DNA of 64,000 nt. Source: Neptunomonas antarctica (GTDB taxonomy: Bacteria > Pseudomonadota > Gammaproteobacteria > Pseudomonadales > Balneatricaceae). The stretch spans positions 1 through 64,000 of the forward strand of contig NZ_LJSI01000055.1 of the NCBI RefSeq assembly GCF_001305295.1. The letters are read 5' to 3'. Each line of letters starts with the position of its first letter. The stretch's first letter is position 1. The notes under the pieces were generated by a model, which was not told the origin of the DNA, ran no database searches, and was given only the letters and a program-made list of their open reading frames with translations. This document shows positions 28,275-36,185 of this stretch, piece by piece. Position numbers and translations under genes: made by a program.

Positions 28275-28694
28275 CTAATGATCATTCAGGAAACCATCGT
28301 TACATTCACAAACCAGTGGATTAACGGTGCCAGTGGTGCTGCCAATATCTTCATCGTGGTCTAGCATGTGGCTGATTAACGCATCACTAGCAACACCGAT
28401 GCTTAGGGTGTTGGTCAATATAATCGGTGTTTCAATCGTTCCCATCTCCTCGACTTGCATCAGTCCCATGGACTTTCCGAAGCCGTTTATGACGTGTACT
28501 GCGGCTTGAACTTTGTTCTGATACAGGTTCCCTTCGTGGGGCAGGATGGCCGTCACTCCAGTTTTAATTCCGCCCTCGGAGAGGGTGAGGTGGCCGACTT
28601 TTACGCCTTCAATATCGGTGATTGAATTTTTTTCGCCGGGATCTAGCTCACCAATCACAATGCCATAATCGCGTATACGTTTTTGTCCTCGCAT
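28275..28694 (-). pseudogene. P1-family (DmpA-like) peptidase, N-terminal fragment
   Basis: A 139-residue frame that matches the first third of the roughly 330-380-residue P1 aminopeptidases ('RIRDYGIVIGELDPGEKNSITDIEGVKVGH', 'GVTAILPHEGNL', 'NPLVCECNDGFLND'). In this family a Gly-Ser bond in the later part is cut to create the catalytic Ser. That whole region is missing: the frame stops two codons after the conserved 'CNDGFLND'. It therefore cannot be an active peptidase. It starts three bases after the asparaginase stop and was clearly part of that operon. Confidence 0.85.
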
Positions 28695-28697
28695 CTG

Positions 28698-29717
28698 CTA
28701 ATGCTCCTGTACGGGTGATTTTGCGAGTGCCGGGCGAATTTCACCGACAGCCTGACCTCGGGAATTTAATATCTTTGGGTTGATGTGAGCGCTGAGTTTT
28801 TGTTTCTCGGTTTTTGATAAAGCACCTATACGGTCAAGAATTTCTAGCAAGGCAACCGAATGAGCGCGGGCGTTGCCGTCGGCGATCTTTAATGCGATGC
28901 CCAGGCCGCGATCAGGCAGTGCCGCCATAAAAAAACCTTCAGCACCGGTTTTTGCCAGCACAGCACCCTTAGTCACATCTATCAGGTCACTGGAGACGGC
29001 ACCCTCTCCGGCGAGATAGAAGGGTTCATTGGTGATCGCCGCTTGAATGCGTTTAATCGCTTTGCCACGCCGCTCTGATAGGCCTGCCGGGTTGGCGAAA
29101 CGCGCCATAGCGATACCAAGATTTCTTAACGGCAAGCTCAGTGCAGGAAAACCACAGCCATCGATCGCCATTCGGTGGAGGTCAAGCTTAAATTGTGCAA
29201 GATCAGAGATGATATCGAACGACAACTGCTGCACTGGGTGGGCGGCTTGGTGATAACCTTCTACCGGTTGTTGCAGGTGCAGTGCGGTTGCCATAAAGCC
29301 GGTATGTTTACCCGAGCAGTTATGGTGCACACGACAGCAATCTTGACCGGATGCCAGCAATGCGTGAGCGCTCGGCACATCCATCGGCAGTTGTGCACCG
29401 CAGGCTAGTTGGTTTTGGTCCAACCCCAAACGGTTTAGCAACTCACTCACTCGCTCAATGTGCATCGGCTGTCCCAGATGAGACGCACAGGCCAACGATA
29501 TCTCTGCGTCAGTCAGGGCATAATGATCACTGGCGCCACTCTCTATCAGGCCGATCGCTTGAATCGGTTTTATGGCCGAGCGGGGGAACACTAATTGATC
29601 AATATCTCCCCAGCTTTCCTGAACGTTACCGTTAAAGTCGCAAACAACGGCGGCACCGAAATGTTGGCTTTCGACCGTGCTGCCGCGTGTAACCTCAACA
29701 AAAAGTTCGTAGGACAT
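28698..29717 (-). CDS. Asparaginase (Asparaginase_II family)
   Basis: A 339-residue enzyme of the bacterial PF06089-type asparaginases, thought to release ammonia from asparagine or related compounds. The signatures 'VEVTRGSTVESQHFGAAVVCD', 'FPRSAIKPIQAIGLIESGA', 'ISLACASHLGQPMHIERV', 'HNCSGKHTGFMATALHL' and 'AIDGCGFPALSLPLRNLG' are complete and in order, and the length is normal. It is the only intact gene of an operon whose upstream ABC importer and downstream peptidase are both truncated. It may be transcribed from whatever promoter remains upstream of the deletion. Confidence 0.9.
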   Translation of the reverse strand: MSYELFVEVTRGSTVESQHFGAAVVCDFNGNVQESWGDIDQLVFPRSAIKPIQAIGLIESGASDHYALTDAEISLACASHLGQPMHIERVSELLNRLGLDQNQLACGAQLPMDVPSAHALLASGQDCCRVHHNCSGKHTGFMATALHLQQPVEGYHQAAHPVQQLSFDIISDLAQFKLDLHRMAIDGCGFPALSLPLRNLGIAMARFANPAGLSERRGKAIKRIQAAITNEPFYLAGEGAVSSDLIDVTKGAVLAKTGAEGFFMAALPDRGLGIALKIADGNARAHSVALLEILDRIGALSKTEKQKLSAHINPKILNSRGQAVGEIRPALAKSPVQEH

Positions 29718-29956
29718 AAAAAAACTCCAAGATATTAATTCGCAATGATAGGTTCACAACCATCAGGTTATGGTCGATGATGGACCACCGGTCATTGCCA
29801 ATATCAGTCGATTCATTACAATAAAATCATCGACTATTGTCTGTATACAAGCGTCAGTCGTTGAGGCTACGAGAGCCTTAACATACTGAGCAGTTGGTAC
29901 CAATAGGCGTATTGAGGCGAATGTTAAGGTGCTCAATTAGGCCTTTTACAACACGG

Positions 29957-30317
29957 TTAGTGTTGAATAATTTGGCTGAGAAACTCTTTGCCGCGTGCTG
30001 ACTGTGGGTTGGCAAAAAAGCTGTCCGGATCCGACTCCTCAATGATTTTTCCTGCGTCCATAAAGATAACTCGATCGGCGATTTTCTTGGTAAACCCCAT
30101 CTCGTGGGTAACACAGAGCATGGTCATGCCACCTTCTGCCAACTCCACCATGGTATCGAGAACTTCAGAAACCATCTCCGGATCTAGCGCCGATGTCGGT
30201 TCATCGAACAGCATCAGCTTAGGCTTCATACACAGTGCTCGGGCTATGGCTACACGCTGCTGCTGTCCACCCGATAACTGACCTGGAAACTTGTTGGCAT
30301 GCTGAGGAATATGGACC
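29957..30317 (-). pseudogene. Amino-acid ABC transporter ATPase, C-terminal half only
   Basis: About 120 residues of a GlnQ/HisP-type ATPase: '[26 protein letters not shown]' (ABC signature), '[13 protein letters not shown]' (Walker B) and '[10 protein letters not shown]' (H-loop), with a natural C-terminus ('[11 protein letters not shown]'). The first 120 residues, including Walker A, are absent. Family similarity begins at about 30316, exactly where similarity to a periplasmic binding protein leader ends, so the truncation is a deletion junction. The fragment cannot bind ATP. Confidence 0.88.
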
Positions 30318-30374
30318 CGCTGCGAAGGCCGCACCGCTAATTGCCGTCATCATTGTTTTTATTTTGATCATCAT
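30318..30374 (-). pseudogene. Periplasmic amino-acid-binding protein, signal-peptide remnant
   Basis: Reading from ATG at 30374, the minus strand gives a signal-peptide-like start ('[19 protein letters not shown]') with an AGG ribosome site upstream. This is what the leader of an ABC amino-acid-binding protein looks like. The frame then runs out of phase into the ATPase remnant at about 30317. The mature binding protein and the permease genes that normally follow are gone. Confidence 0.6.
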
Positions 30375-30493
30375 GAACCTCATTGGGTTAGTCGCGAATT
30401 TTTCGAAAGATCCCGGCCTTAGCTCTTGCTACTCAAGATCCGAAATTGGGGGATATTTAAAATCTGAAGCAGCCGGCAAGGCCTGTCCTTCGA

Positions 30494-30607
30494 TTAGATC
30501 AATTTCGTTGGCTCTCCTTGAGTTAGCGATTTTAGCGCCTCCGTGATTGATAAAAACAATATGGCGATTATCACTTTCAGTCCAATACCGTTATCAGGCG
30601 AGGTCAT
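30494..30607 (-). CDS. Possible small membrane protein, 37 residues
   Basis: A short frame starting at ATG 30607 with one hydrophobic segment ('IGLKVIIAILFLSITEALKSL') and a charged tail. It sits at the head of the decayed amino-acid transporter operon, directly in the divergent promoter region with the LysR gene. No family is recognised and no good ribosome site is seen. It could be a real small protein, a fragment of a larger membrane protein, or chance. Confidence 0.3.
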   Translation of the reverse strand: MTSPDNGIGLKVIIAILFLSITEALKSLTQGEPTKLI

Positions 30608-30620
30608 GCAAATAATGCAT
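30606..30620 (+). promoter_or_regulatory. Candidate LysR operator
   Basis: ATGCA-AATAA-TGCAT, a perfect 5-bp dyad with a T-N11-A arrangement, lies 85 bases ahead of the LysR gene start and upstream of the decayed operon on the other strand. Position and form fit an LTTR box. Confidence 0.4.
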
Positions 30621-30704
30621 CAGGTGGTGGGGGTTACTATACTTGCGTATACTAAAGATGGTTTTACCTAACTTGTTAACAATGTACATGTTGAGATTAT
30701 TATC

Positions 30705-31622
30705 ATGGAACTCAAGTGGTTAGAGGATTACCTTAGCCTGTGTAATTCTGGGAATTTTCGTGTTTCTTCCGAACAGCGATTCGTTTCTCAACCTGCGTTC
30801 AGTCGACGCATCAAGGCACTGGAAACCTGGATAGGTGCTGAACTCATCGATCGCACTAGCTACCCAGTACAGCCAACCGACGCGGGACAAGAGTTTAAAT
30901 CGGTAGCTCAACATATCGTGAGTCTGTCCTACCAGGCCCGCAACGACATCAGAGAGCAAATCAGAGGCAGTGAGGAAAAACTCTGTATTGCTACGTTAAA
31001 CACATTAGCTGAGTTCTTTATTCCTTCCTGGTTAAAAGAGCTAAAGCCTTTTGTTGAAACGGAATTTTTCAGTGTTAGAACAGATTTTAGGAGCATTGAT
31101 GCCTATCTGAGTGCCTTGGATGAAGGAATTGTCGATTTCTATATCAGCTACGAAGATAACTCTAAGTCCGTGTTAATCGATGCTGATAAATATCCTTCGC
31201 TGTTGCTAGGCACAGAAACGATGGTGCCAGTAGCGAGTCCTGACAGCGATGGCAGGACGAAGTGGTGGCTCCCCTCCAGCCCTCAGGCTCCAATACCTTA
31301 TCTCCAATATACGAGTGCCAGTATTCGTCTGCACTCGTTCGTCGAGAGTCACCTTAAGAAACGCTATAGCGACCTTACCTTCACCCCAGCTTACGAAGCT
31401 TCGTTTACCACCGCGTTAAAGGCGATGGCGATAGAAGGCTATGGTGTAGCTTGGCTACCATACACAATAATTCGAGATGATCTGGTTAACGGTAAGCTGG
31501 TGCGAGTTGCTGAGGAAAGCGACGACATTTTGATTGATATTAAAATTTTTAAGTGTGCAGCCATCGTTGAATCGAGGGTGGACGCGTTCTGGCAGACGTT
31601 AATGCAACATTCATTACCTTAA
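30705..31622 (+). CDS. LysR-family transcriptional regulator (HypT/YjiE-like)
   Basis: A 305-residue LTTR. The N-terminus 'MELKWLEDYLSLCNSGNFRVSSEQRFVSQPAFSRRIKALETWIGAELIDR' closely follows the YjiE/HypT subfamily, where the HTH is preceded by 'xxKWLxDxL'. HypT of E. coli senses hypochlorite through Met oxidation, but members beside amino-acid transport operons usually control those. The divergent operon here is broken, so this regulator may have lost its main target. Confidence 0.9.
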   Translation: MELKWLEDYLSLCNSGNFRVSSEQRFVSQPAFSRRIKALETWIGAELIDRTSYPVQPTDAGQEFKSVAQHIVSLSYQARNDIREQIRGSEEKLCIATLNTLAEFFIPSWLKELKPFVETEFFSVRTDFRSIDAYLSALDEGIVDFYISYEDNSKSVLIDADKYPSLLLGTETMVPVASPDSDGRTKWWLPSSPQAPIPYLQYTSASIRLHSFVESHLKKRYSDLTFTPAYEASFTTALKAMAIEGYGVAWLPYTIIRDDLVNGKLVRVAEESDDILIDIKIFKCAAIVESRVDAFWQTLMQHSLP

Positions 31623-32602
31623 AATAGTGCTGCAATATCAGCAAAAAACCAGCTTCATTTCGCCTTGCGACCTAAATGGCTCAGAGTCGAGCAAGCGTTT
31701 TGGCGAGTTAGTGCCAAAAGCGGAATTTTAGAGCTTGCTAATATAATATCGCACCTGCTAACCCTCAGTTCCAAAACCGGTCATAGACAGTAATCCTAAA
31801 GATAGGCGAGTCACAATCCAATGCGGACCCTAAGCCGGAGCGCTTAAGTTATGGGGTCACAGTCTATCCTGGGTATAAAAGTGTCAGGATTTTTTACAAT
31901 GTTCGAATGTAGATAGCCGCTGCCGATAGCGGAAGTCACCTCGAAGTCGCAAAGTTTGCATAGGGTCGCTTTGCGACGTAAATGGCTCTGAGTCGAGCCA
32001 GATCAAGCGCTCGGGCAGGTTCGTGAGCCGGACATAGACAGTAATCGTAAAGATAGCCCGCTTTCGACCCACCTCAGTCCAATCATTATTGCGTAAACGG
32101 TTCAGTAAATTACAGATACTGTTGTTAGCACTCGCTAACCCGTAAGGCTATATATCGCGTAAATTTGGCGTTGAATTGGCGCTTGCCTTTAACTAAAAGT
32201 TAGTTAGCTGCGCTTTAAATAACATTTTGTCGCTCTATCACCCTGGCAAGTTAGCCGGAGATGAAGGATGTTTTTTTGATTCAGTAAATATTTCTTACAG
32301 GCCACGCTAAATGTTTTGTGGTTGCCAGACAAACGAAACAGATTAAAAAGTGGCGGGCCTCGCCAGCCGTCATCGCAGTCGCGGACCAGCCATTGATAAT
32401 GGATGCTCAGCTAATAGGGCCTTTTTTAGGCACTTAGTGTCATTATTTTTTACATCTAAAACTCATTAAATTTTAATTAATATTTAAGTATATGTATTAA
32501 TAGATATTTTTTATTTGGCCCGATTATTGCTTTTAACAAACCAGATGATGCTCAATTTATTATAGAGCCTCAATATACTTGCAGTTACATAAGGAAATAC
32601 TA
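31623..32602. other. Noncoding stretch rich in dispersed repeat copies
   Basis: About 980 bases with no credible gene. Two copies of the dispersed repeat occur at about 31668-31725 and 31973-32032 ('aatggctctgagtcgagc', 'gatcaagcg', 'ggcaggttcgtg'). A second short repeat 'catagacagtaatc-taaagatag' follows each, at 31782 and 32032. The right end is AT-rich and should hold the promoter of the PEP-CTERM gene. Confidence 0.7.
31668..32060 (+). repeat. Dispersed intergenic repeat, two tandemly placed copies
   Basis: Each copy reads roughly GCGAC-TAAATGGCTC(T/A)GAGTCGAG, then a CAAGCG-TTTGGC segment, then GTGCCAAAAGCGGA (the last part is reduced in the second copy), then a spacer and CATAGACAGTAATCxTAAAGATAG. 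Related copies lie at 24281-24320 and 33383-33450. All copies are intergenic. No coding capacity is seen, so this is a nonautonomous or REP-like element of unknown type. Confidence 0.7.
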
Positions 32603-33250
32603 ATGACTCTATCCCGTATGGTTATCGCTAGCGCTTTAAGCGCTGGCATTATGCTCTCTAGTTCATATGCTTCGGCAACCGTTATACAGGTAGGTATCGG
32701 AAGCTTCTCAGGGACGCCTGTAATTAATTTCGAAGATCTTAGTGGGTACTCAGCGCTACCACCAGGATACGGATCAACCTCAGGCTTCAGCTTTTCAGGT
32801 AGCACTAAATCCTATCCGAATAGCGCATACGGCGGTACCCTCCAGACCAACGCGACGGCTCTTGGGCTAGGTACTCAAGGTGGCACTTGGGGGGGGGCTG
32901 GATCATATGGAAGTGGTTTTGATCTGACTACTGCGGCGGGCAGCGTTGGCTTTTACATTGGCTCGAACGTTGCCATTGAAAACGCTGTCGTATCGCTATT
33001 CGATAGCGCCACATTACTAGGCTCTTTTACTTATAACTTCGCCGTAAACCAGTGGGGATTTGTTGGCTTACAATCCGACACTGCATTTAATCGCGTAACT
33101 ATTGGCGACGAAACTAATTGTGCTGGCACCTGTGTCCACCAAATTGATAACATTATGCTTGAGACTGCATCCGTCCCAGAACCCGGCACTCTAGCACTAC
33201 TCGGCCTAGGGCTTGCTGGCCTTGGATGGAAAAGACGTAAGAACGCTTAG
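32603..33250 (+). CDS. PEP-CTERM sorting domain protein
   Basis: A 215-residue secreted protein. A signal peptide spans residues about 1-26 ('MVIASALSAGIMLSSSYASA'). The body is rich in Gly, Ser and aromatic residues with one Cys pair ('NCAGTCVH'). The C-terminus is a classic PEP-CTERM tail: VPEPGTLALLGLGLAGLG followed by the basic KRRKNA. This tail is recognised by exosortase, which is not in the window. I chose the ATG at 32603, with AAGGA at 32591-32595. A TTG-initiated frame from 32579 would add eight residues. The function is unknown; relatives are biofilm or matrix proteins. Confidence 0.9.
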   Translation: MTLSRMVIASALSAGIMLSSSYASATVIQVGIGSFSGTPVINFEDLSGYSALPPGYGSTSGFSFSGSTKSYPNSAYGGTLQTNATALGLGTQGGTWGGAGSYGSGFDLTTAAGSVGFYIGSNVAIENAVVSLFDSATLLGSFTYNFAVNQWGFVGLQSDTAFNRVTIGDETNCAGTCVHQIDNIMLETASVPEPGTLALLGLGLAGLGWKRRKNA

Positions 33251-33267
33251 ACAAAAGACCTGATGTT

Positions 33268-33292
33268 AAAGCCCGCTTCGGTGGGCTTTTTA
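33268..33292 (+). terminator. Rho-independent terminator after the PEP-CTERM gene
   Basis: AAAGCCCGC (33268-33276) pairs with GTGGGCTTT around a TTCG tetraloop, followed by T residues. It lies 17 bases after the stop codon. Confidence 0.88.
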
Positions 33293-33749
33293 TTACCCGC
33301 AATCTGAGGATGCTAACGACCGCTTGTTGCAGGGAGTCCAATTATCTATTCTTATATGGAGACGCTTGTTTGTCCGGTTAGGGTCGATAGCGACTAAAGG
33401 GCTCTGAGTCGAACAAGATCAAGCATTTAGGCAGGTGGCAAAAGCCGACATTCTCTTCTTAAGAAGGCGCTAAGTACTAATTGAATTGATCAAACCCAGT
33501 TCGGTAAAAAATGGTCTTTCATATTCGTTCTCAAATAAATTTTCTATCGCCGCACAGTCGGGAAGGTCTCCCCCTGCGCATTGGGATGCCATCAACTCTA
33601 GGTTGCTTTTTAGTCACCAACCGGTCTCTGTGAGACTTGGAGTAAAAACTTATTTTTAAAAAAATAGCCTCATTATCTTTACATGTATTAAAATTCATAT
33701 ATATTATATTTCATATATGTTTACTTTGGTAAATCACGAAGGTCTTGTT
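33293..33749. other. Intergenic region with a repeat copy and the ars promoter
   Basis: Bases 33383-33450 hold a diverged copy of the dispersed repeat ('gcgactaaagggctctgagtcgaacaagatcaagcatttaggcagg' in pieces). The right end becomes AT-rich, with two TTCATAT half-sites before arsR. No gene is seen. Confidence 0.6.
33694..33716 (+). promoter_or_regulatory. Candidate ArsR operator upstream of arsR
   Basis: Two direct TTCATAT half-sites, at 33694-33700 and 33710-33716, lie in AT-rich DNA 34 bases ahead of the chosen arsR start. The same half-site forms a perfect inverted repeat between arsR and acr3 at 34113-34128. Recurrence of the half-site in both promoter positions supports ArsR control, though the binding sites are not proven. 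Confidence 0.6.
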
Positions 33750-34094
33750 ATGAATCCAGTACAGTTTTACAAATGCCTAGCTGACGAGACTCGACTGAAA
33801 TGCATGTTGCTTATTGAACATGAAAATGAGCTATGTGTTTGTGAGCTAACTGAAGCTCTACAAGAAATCCAACCTAAGATTTCTAGGCACCTCGCTCAGT
33901 TACGTCAGTGCGGGCTGCTGATGGATCGTCGACAGGGGAAGTGGATTTTTTATCGCATTAATCCTGCACTGCCTGAGTGGAGCAAAAAAATCATCACTGA
34001 TACGACGTTAAGTAACACAGTTTTTCTTAAGGAAAGTCTAGCGAAATTAAGCGATATGGGTGGTCGTCCTGAAAGAATGGCTGCTTGCTGCTAA
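33750..34094 (+). CDS. arsR: ArsR-family arsenite-responsive repressor
   Basis: A 114-residue winged-helix repressor that leaves DNA when As(III) binds. The metal site is the CxC pair Cys29/Cys31 in 'ENELCVCELTEAL', with the recognition helix in 'IQPKISRHLAQLRQCGLLMDRRQGKWIFYRI'. The C-terminal Cys-Cys ('MAACC') may add a thiol ligand. I chose the ATG at 33750 because family members start just before 'FYKCLADETRL'. The ATG at 33717 would add 11 untypical residues. It is the first gene of the ten-gene arsenic operon. Confidence 0.93.
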   Translation: MNPVQFYKCLADETRLKCMLLIEHENELCVCELTEALQEIQPKISRHLAQLRQCGLLMDRRQGKWIFYRINPALPEWSKKIITDTTLSNTVFLKESLAKLSDMGGRPERMAACC

Positions 34095-34112
34095 ATAAAT
34101 TTAGCTATACAT

Positions 34113-34128
34113 ATATGAAAATTCATAT
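34113..34128 (+). promoter_or_regulatory. Candidate second ArsR operator, ahead of acr3
   Basis: ATATGAA-AA-TTCATAT is a perfect 7-bp dyad with a two-base centre, 18 bases after the arsR stop and 27 before the acr3 start. It uses the same TTCATAT half-site as the arsR promoter. It may give the efflux genes their own ArsR-controlled promoter. Confidence 0.6.
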
Positions 34129-34155
34129 GTTTTTGTTTTGAAAAAGGAAATCAAC

Positions 34156-35181
34156 ATGGGTATTTTTGAGCGCTACCTCTCAATATGGGTTGCTCTGTGC
34201 ATAGCGGCTGGTGTTCTTCTAGGGTATTGGATACCAGGTATATTTTCTATCATTGCGAAGTTAGAAGTCGCCCATGTAAACCTGGTCGTTGCCGTTCTCA
34301 TTTGGGTCATGATTTATCCGATGATGGTTCAAATTGATTTCTCCAAGATAAGAGATGTGGGGAAGAAGCCGCGAGGGCTTGTCCTTACACTTGTCATCAA
34401 TTGGCTGATAAAACCATTTACGATGGCGGCGTTGGGATGGTTGTTTTTCAAAGTGCTATTTATTGATTATGTTGATCCCGCATCAGCGAGTGAATATATA
34501 GCCGGCATGATTTTACTGGGTGTAGCCCCTTGTACGGCGATGGTCTTTGTATGGAGTCAACTGACTAAAGGTGACGCTAACTACACACTGGTACAAGTGT
34601 CCGTAAATGACATCATCATGATTTTTGCCTTTGCTCCAATCACCGCTTTTCTATTGGGCGTTAGTGACATTACTGTCCCATGGGGAACCTTGGTGATATC
34701 GGTAGTGCTCTACGTTCTTTTACCGTTAATTGCTGGCGTAATTACCCGTCATTATCTTGAGAAAAGTAATGATGGAGAACAGATTACTTCATTTCTATCC
34801 AGTGTAAAGCCTTGGTCTATTGTGGGTTTGCTAGGCACCGTTATTCTTTTGTTTGGCTTTCAGGCACTGAGAATTCTGGAGCAGCCACTGATTATTATGT
34901 TGATAGCCATTCCATTGTTAATTCAAACCTATGGGATTTTTGCAATAGCCTACGGTGCAGCCAAAGTATTGAAACTGCCGTACAGCATAGCGGCCCCTGC
35001 CTGCATGATCGCTACGTCCAACTTTTTTGAACTCGCCGTTGCAGTCGCTATATCGCTGTTTGGCTTACATTCAGGGGCCGCGTTGGCCACGGTTGTTGGC
35101 GTATTAGTTGAAGTTCCTGTGATGCTATCTCTCGTCTTCTTTGCAAATAAAACGCAGCATTGGTTTGCTTCGAATAAATAG
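34156..35181 (+). CDS. acr3: Arsenite efflux permease Acr3
   Basis: A 341-residue inner-membrane arsenite/H+ antiporter with about ten hydrophobic helices. The key thiolate lies in '[33 protein letters not shown]', the conserved Acr3 helix-4 motif. '[25 protein letters not shown]' is the helix-9 motif with the conserved Glu. The ATG at 34156 has AAGGA seven bases upstream. A TTG-led frame from 34138 adds only six residues. It follows arsR by 61 bases. Confidence 0.95.
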   Translation: MGIFERYLSIWVALCIAAGVLLGYWIPGIFSIIAKLEVAHVNLVVAVLIWVMIYPMMVQIDFSKIRDVGKKPRGLVLTLVINWLIKPFTMAALGWLFFKVLFIDYVDPASASEYIAGMILLGVAPCTAMVFVWSQLTKGDANYTLVQVSVNDIIMIFAFAPITAFLLGVSDITVPWGTLVISVVLYVLLPLIAGVITRHYLEKSNDGEQITSFLSSVKPWSIVGLLGTVILLFGFQALRILEQPLIIMLIAIPLLIQTYGIFAIAYGAAKVLKLPYSIAAPACMIATSNFFELAVAVAISLFGLHSGAALATVVGVLVEVPVMLSLVFFANKTQHWFASNK

Positions 35182-35215
35182 TATGAAATCCCATCTGATC
35201 GGGTAAGGAGTTCGC

Positions 35216-36157
35216 ATGAAAAGAAATCAGTACTCTGTATTGAAATGTGCCTGCATATTTTTGGCATCTATGCTCAGTTTTTATGTATCCATGGTAAAGG
35301 GCAGTAGTTTAGAGGTTGAGCAATTAGCACCTAATATCTACTCAGTTATTGGCCCACTGGAGCAACGTTCTGAACTAAACCTGGCAAATAATGCGACCTT
35401 TGGTTTTATCATTTCAGAATCAGGGGTTATCTTGATTGATAGTGGCGGGACTCTTGAGGGAGCTAAAGCACTAGAGGAAATAATTCACACAATAACGCCT
35501 AAGCCTATCACCCATATCATCAATACAGGGGGACAAGATCACCGCTGGTTTGGTAACCGCTATTTTACTGATAAAGGAGCGGTCACTCTAACCTCTACAA
35601 TGACTCAAGCCGATCAGCAACAACGCGGCTCATTGCAGGCCATCAGTACAGCAATACTAACCGGTAAGAACTGGTCGGGCACTGACCCTCAAGCCGCTCA
35701 AAGAGCTATCTCAGTTGATACGACATTAGACATTCCTGGAATCACGCTTCAAATAATCCCCGTGGGGCCTGCCCATACCGGAGGGGAAACGCTTGTCTGG
35801 CTTCCTCAGAAAAAAGTGCTTTTTAGTGGTGATGTTGTATATGTCGAGCGCATGCTAGGTATTGGTTCTCAGTCTCATCATCGCGAATGGATTAAAGCGT
35901 TTGAAAAAATAGTGGAATTAAACCCTGACATCATAGTTCCAGGGCATGGGCACCCAACTACATTAAAAATAGCGACTCAAGATACCTATAACTACCTTAC
36001 ATTCCTGAGAAATGAAGTAGACAAATTTCTTCAAGCAGGTGAAGACATTAGCTCAGTAAACTTAATCGACCAATCACGATTTAGTTACTTAAAAGTGTAT
36101 GAGCAGATTAAAAACCGAAATGCACAGCGTGTATTCGAAGAGATGGAGTGGGAATAA
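35216..36157 (+). CDS. Metallo-beta-lactamase-fold protein with altered metal motif
   Basis: A 313-residue periplasmic or secreted protein. Residues about 10-30 form a signal-like hydrophobic segment. The MBL fold is clear: 'GVILIDSGGT', 'GPAHTGGETLVWLPQKKVLFSGDVVY' (His187, Asp206) and 'IIVPGHGHPT' (His244). The usual HxHxDH motif reads T104-G-G-Q-D108-H109, so both first His ligands are lost while the Asp-His pair remains. A single-metal site is possible. It lies 34 bases after acr3 in the arsenic operon. Its role there is unknown. Hydrolysis of an organoarsenical or thioester, or thiol relay, are guesses. Confidence 0.88.
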   Translation: MKRNQYSVLKCACIFLASMLSFYVSMVKGSSLEVEQLAPNIYSVIGPLEQRSELNLANNATFGFIISESGVILIDSGGTLEGAKALEEIIHTITPKPITHIINTGGQDHRWFGNRYFTDKGAVTLTSTMTQADQQQRGSLQAISTAILTGKNWSGTDPQAAQRAISVDTTLDIPGITLQIIPVGPAHTGGETLVWLPQKKVLFSGDVVYVERMLGIGSQSHHREWIKAFEKIVELNPDIIVPGHGHPTTLKIATQDTYNYLTFLRNEVDKFLQAGEDISSVNLIDQSRFSYLKVYEQIKNRNAQRVFEEMEWE

Positions 36158-36185
36158 TGTCACCGTTGATAGAGGATTTTAAATC

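Noticed and set aside
31884-32072. Minus-strand frame of 62 codons within the repeat region
   Set aside because: It consists mostly of the dispersed repeat and has no protein-like features.
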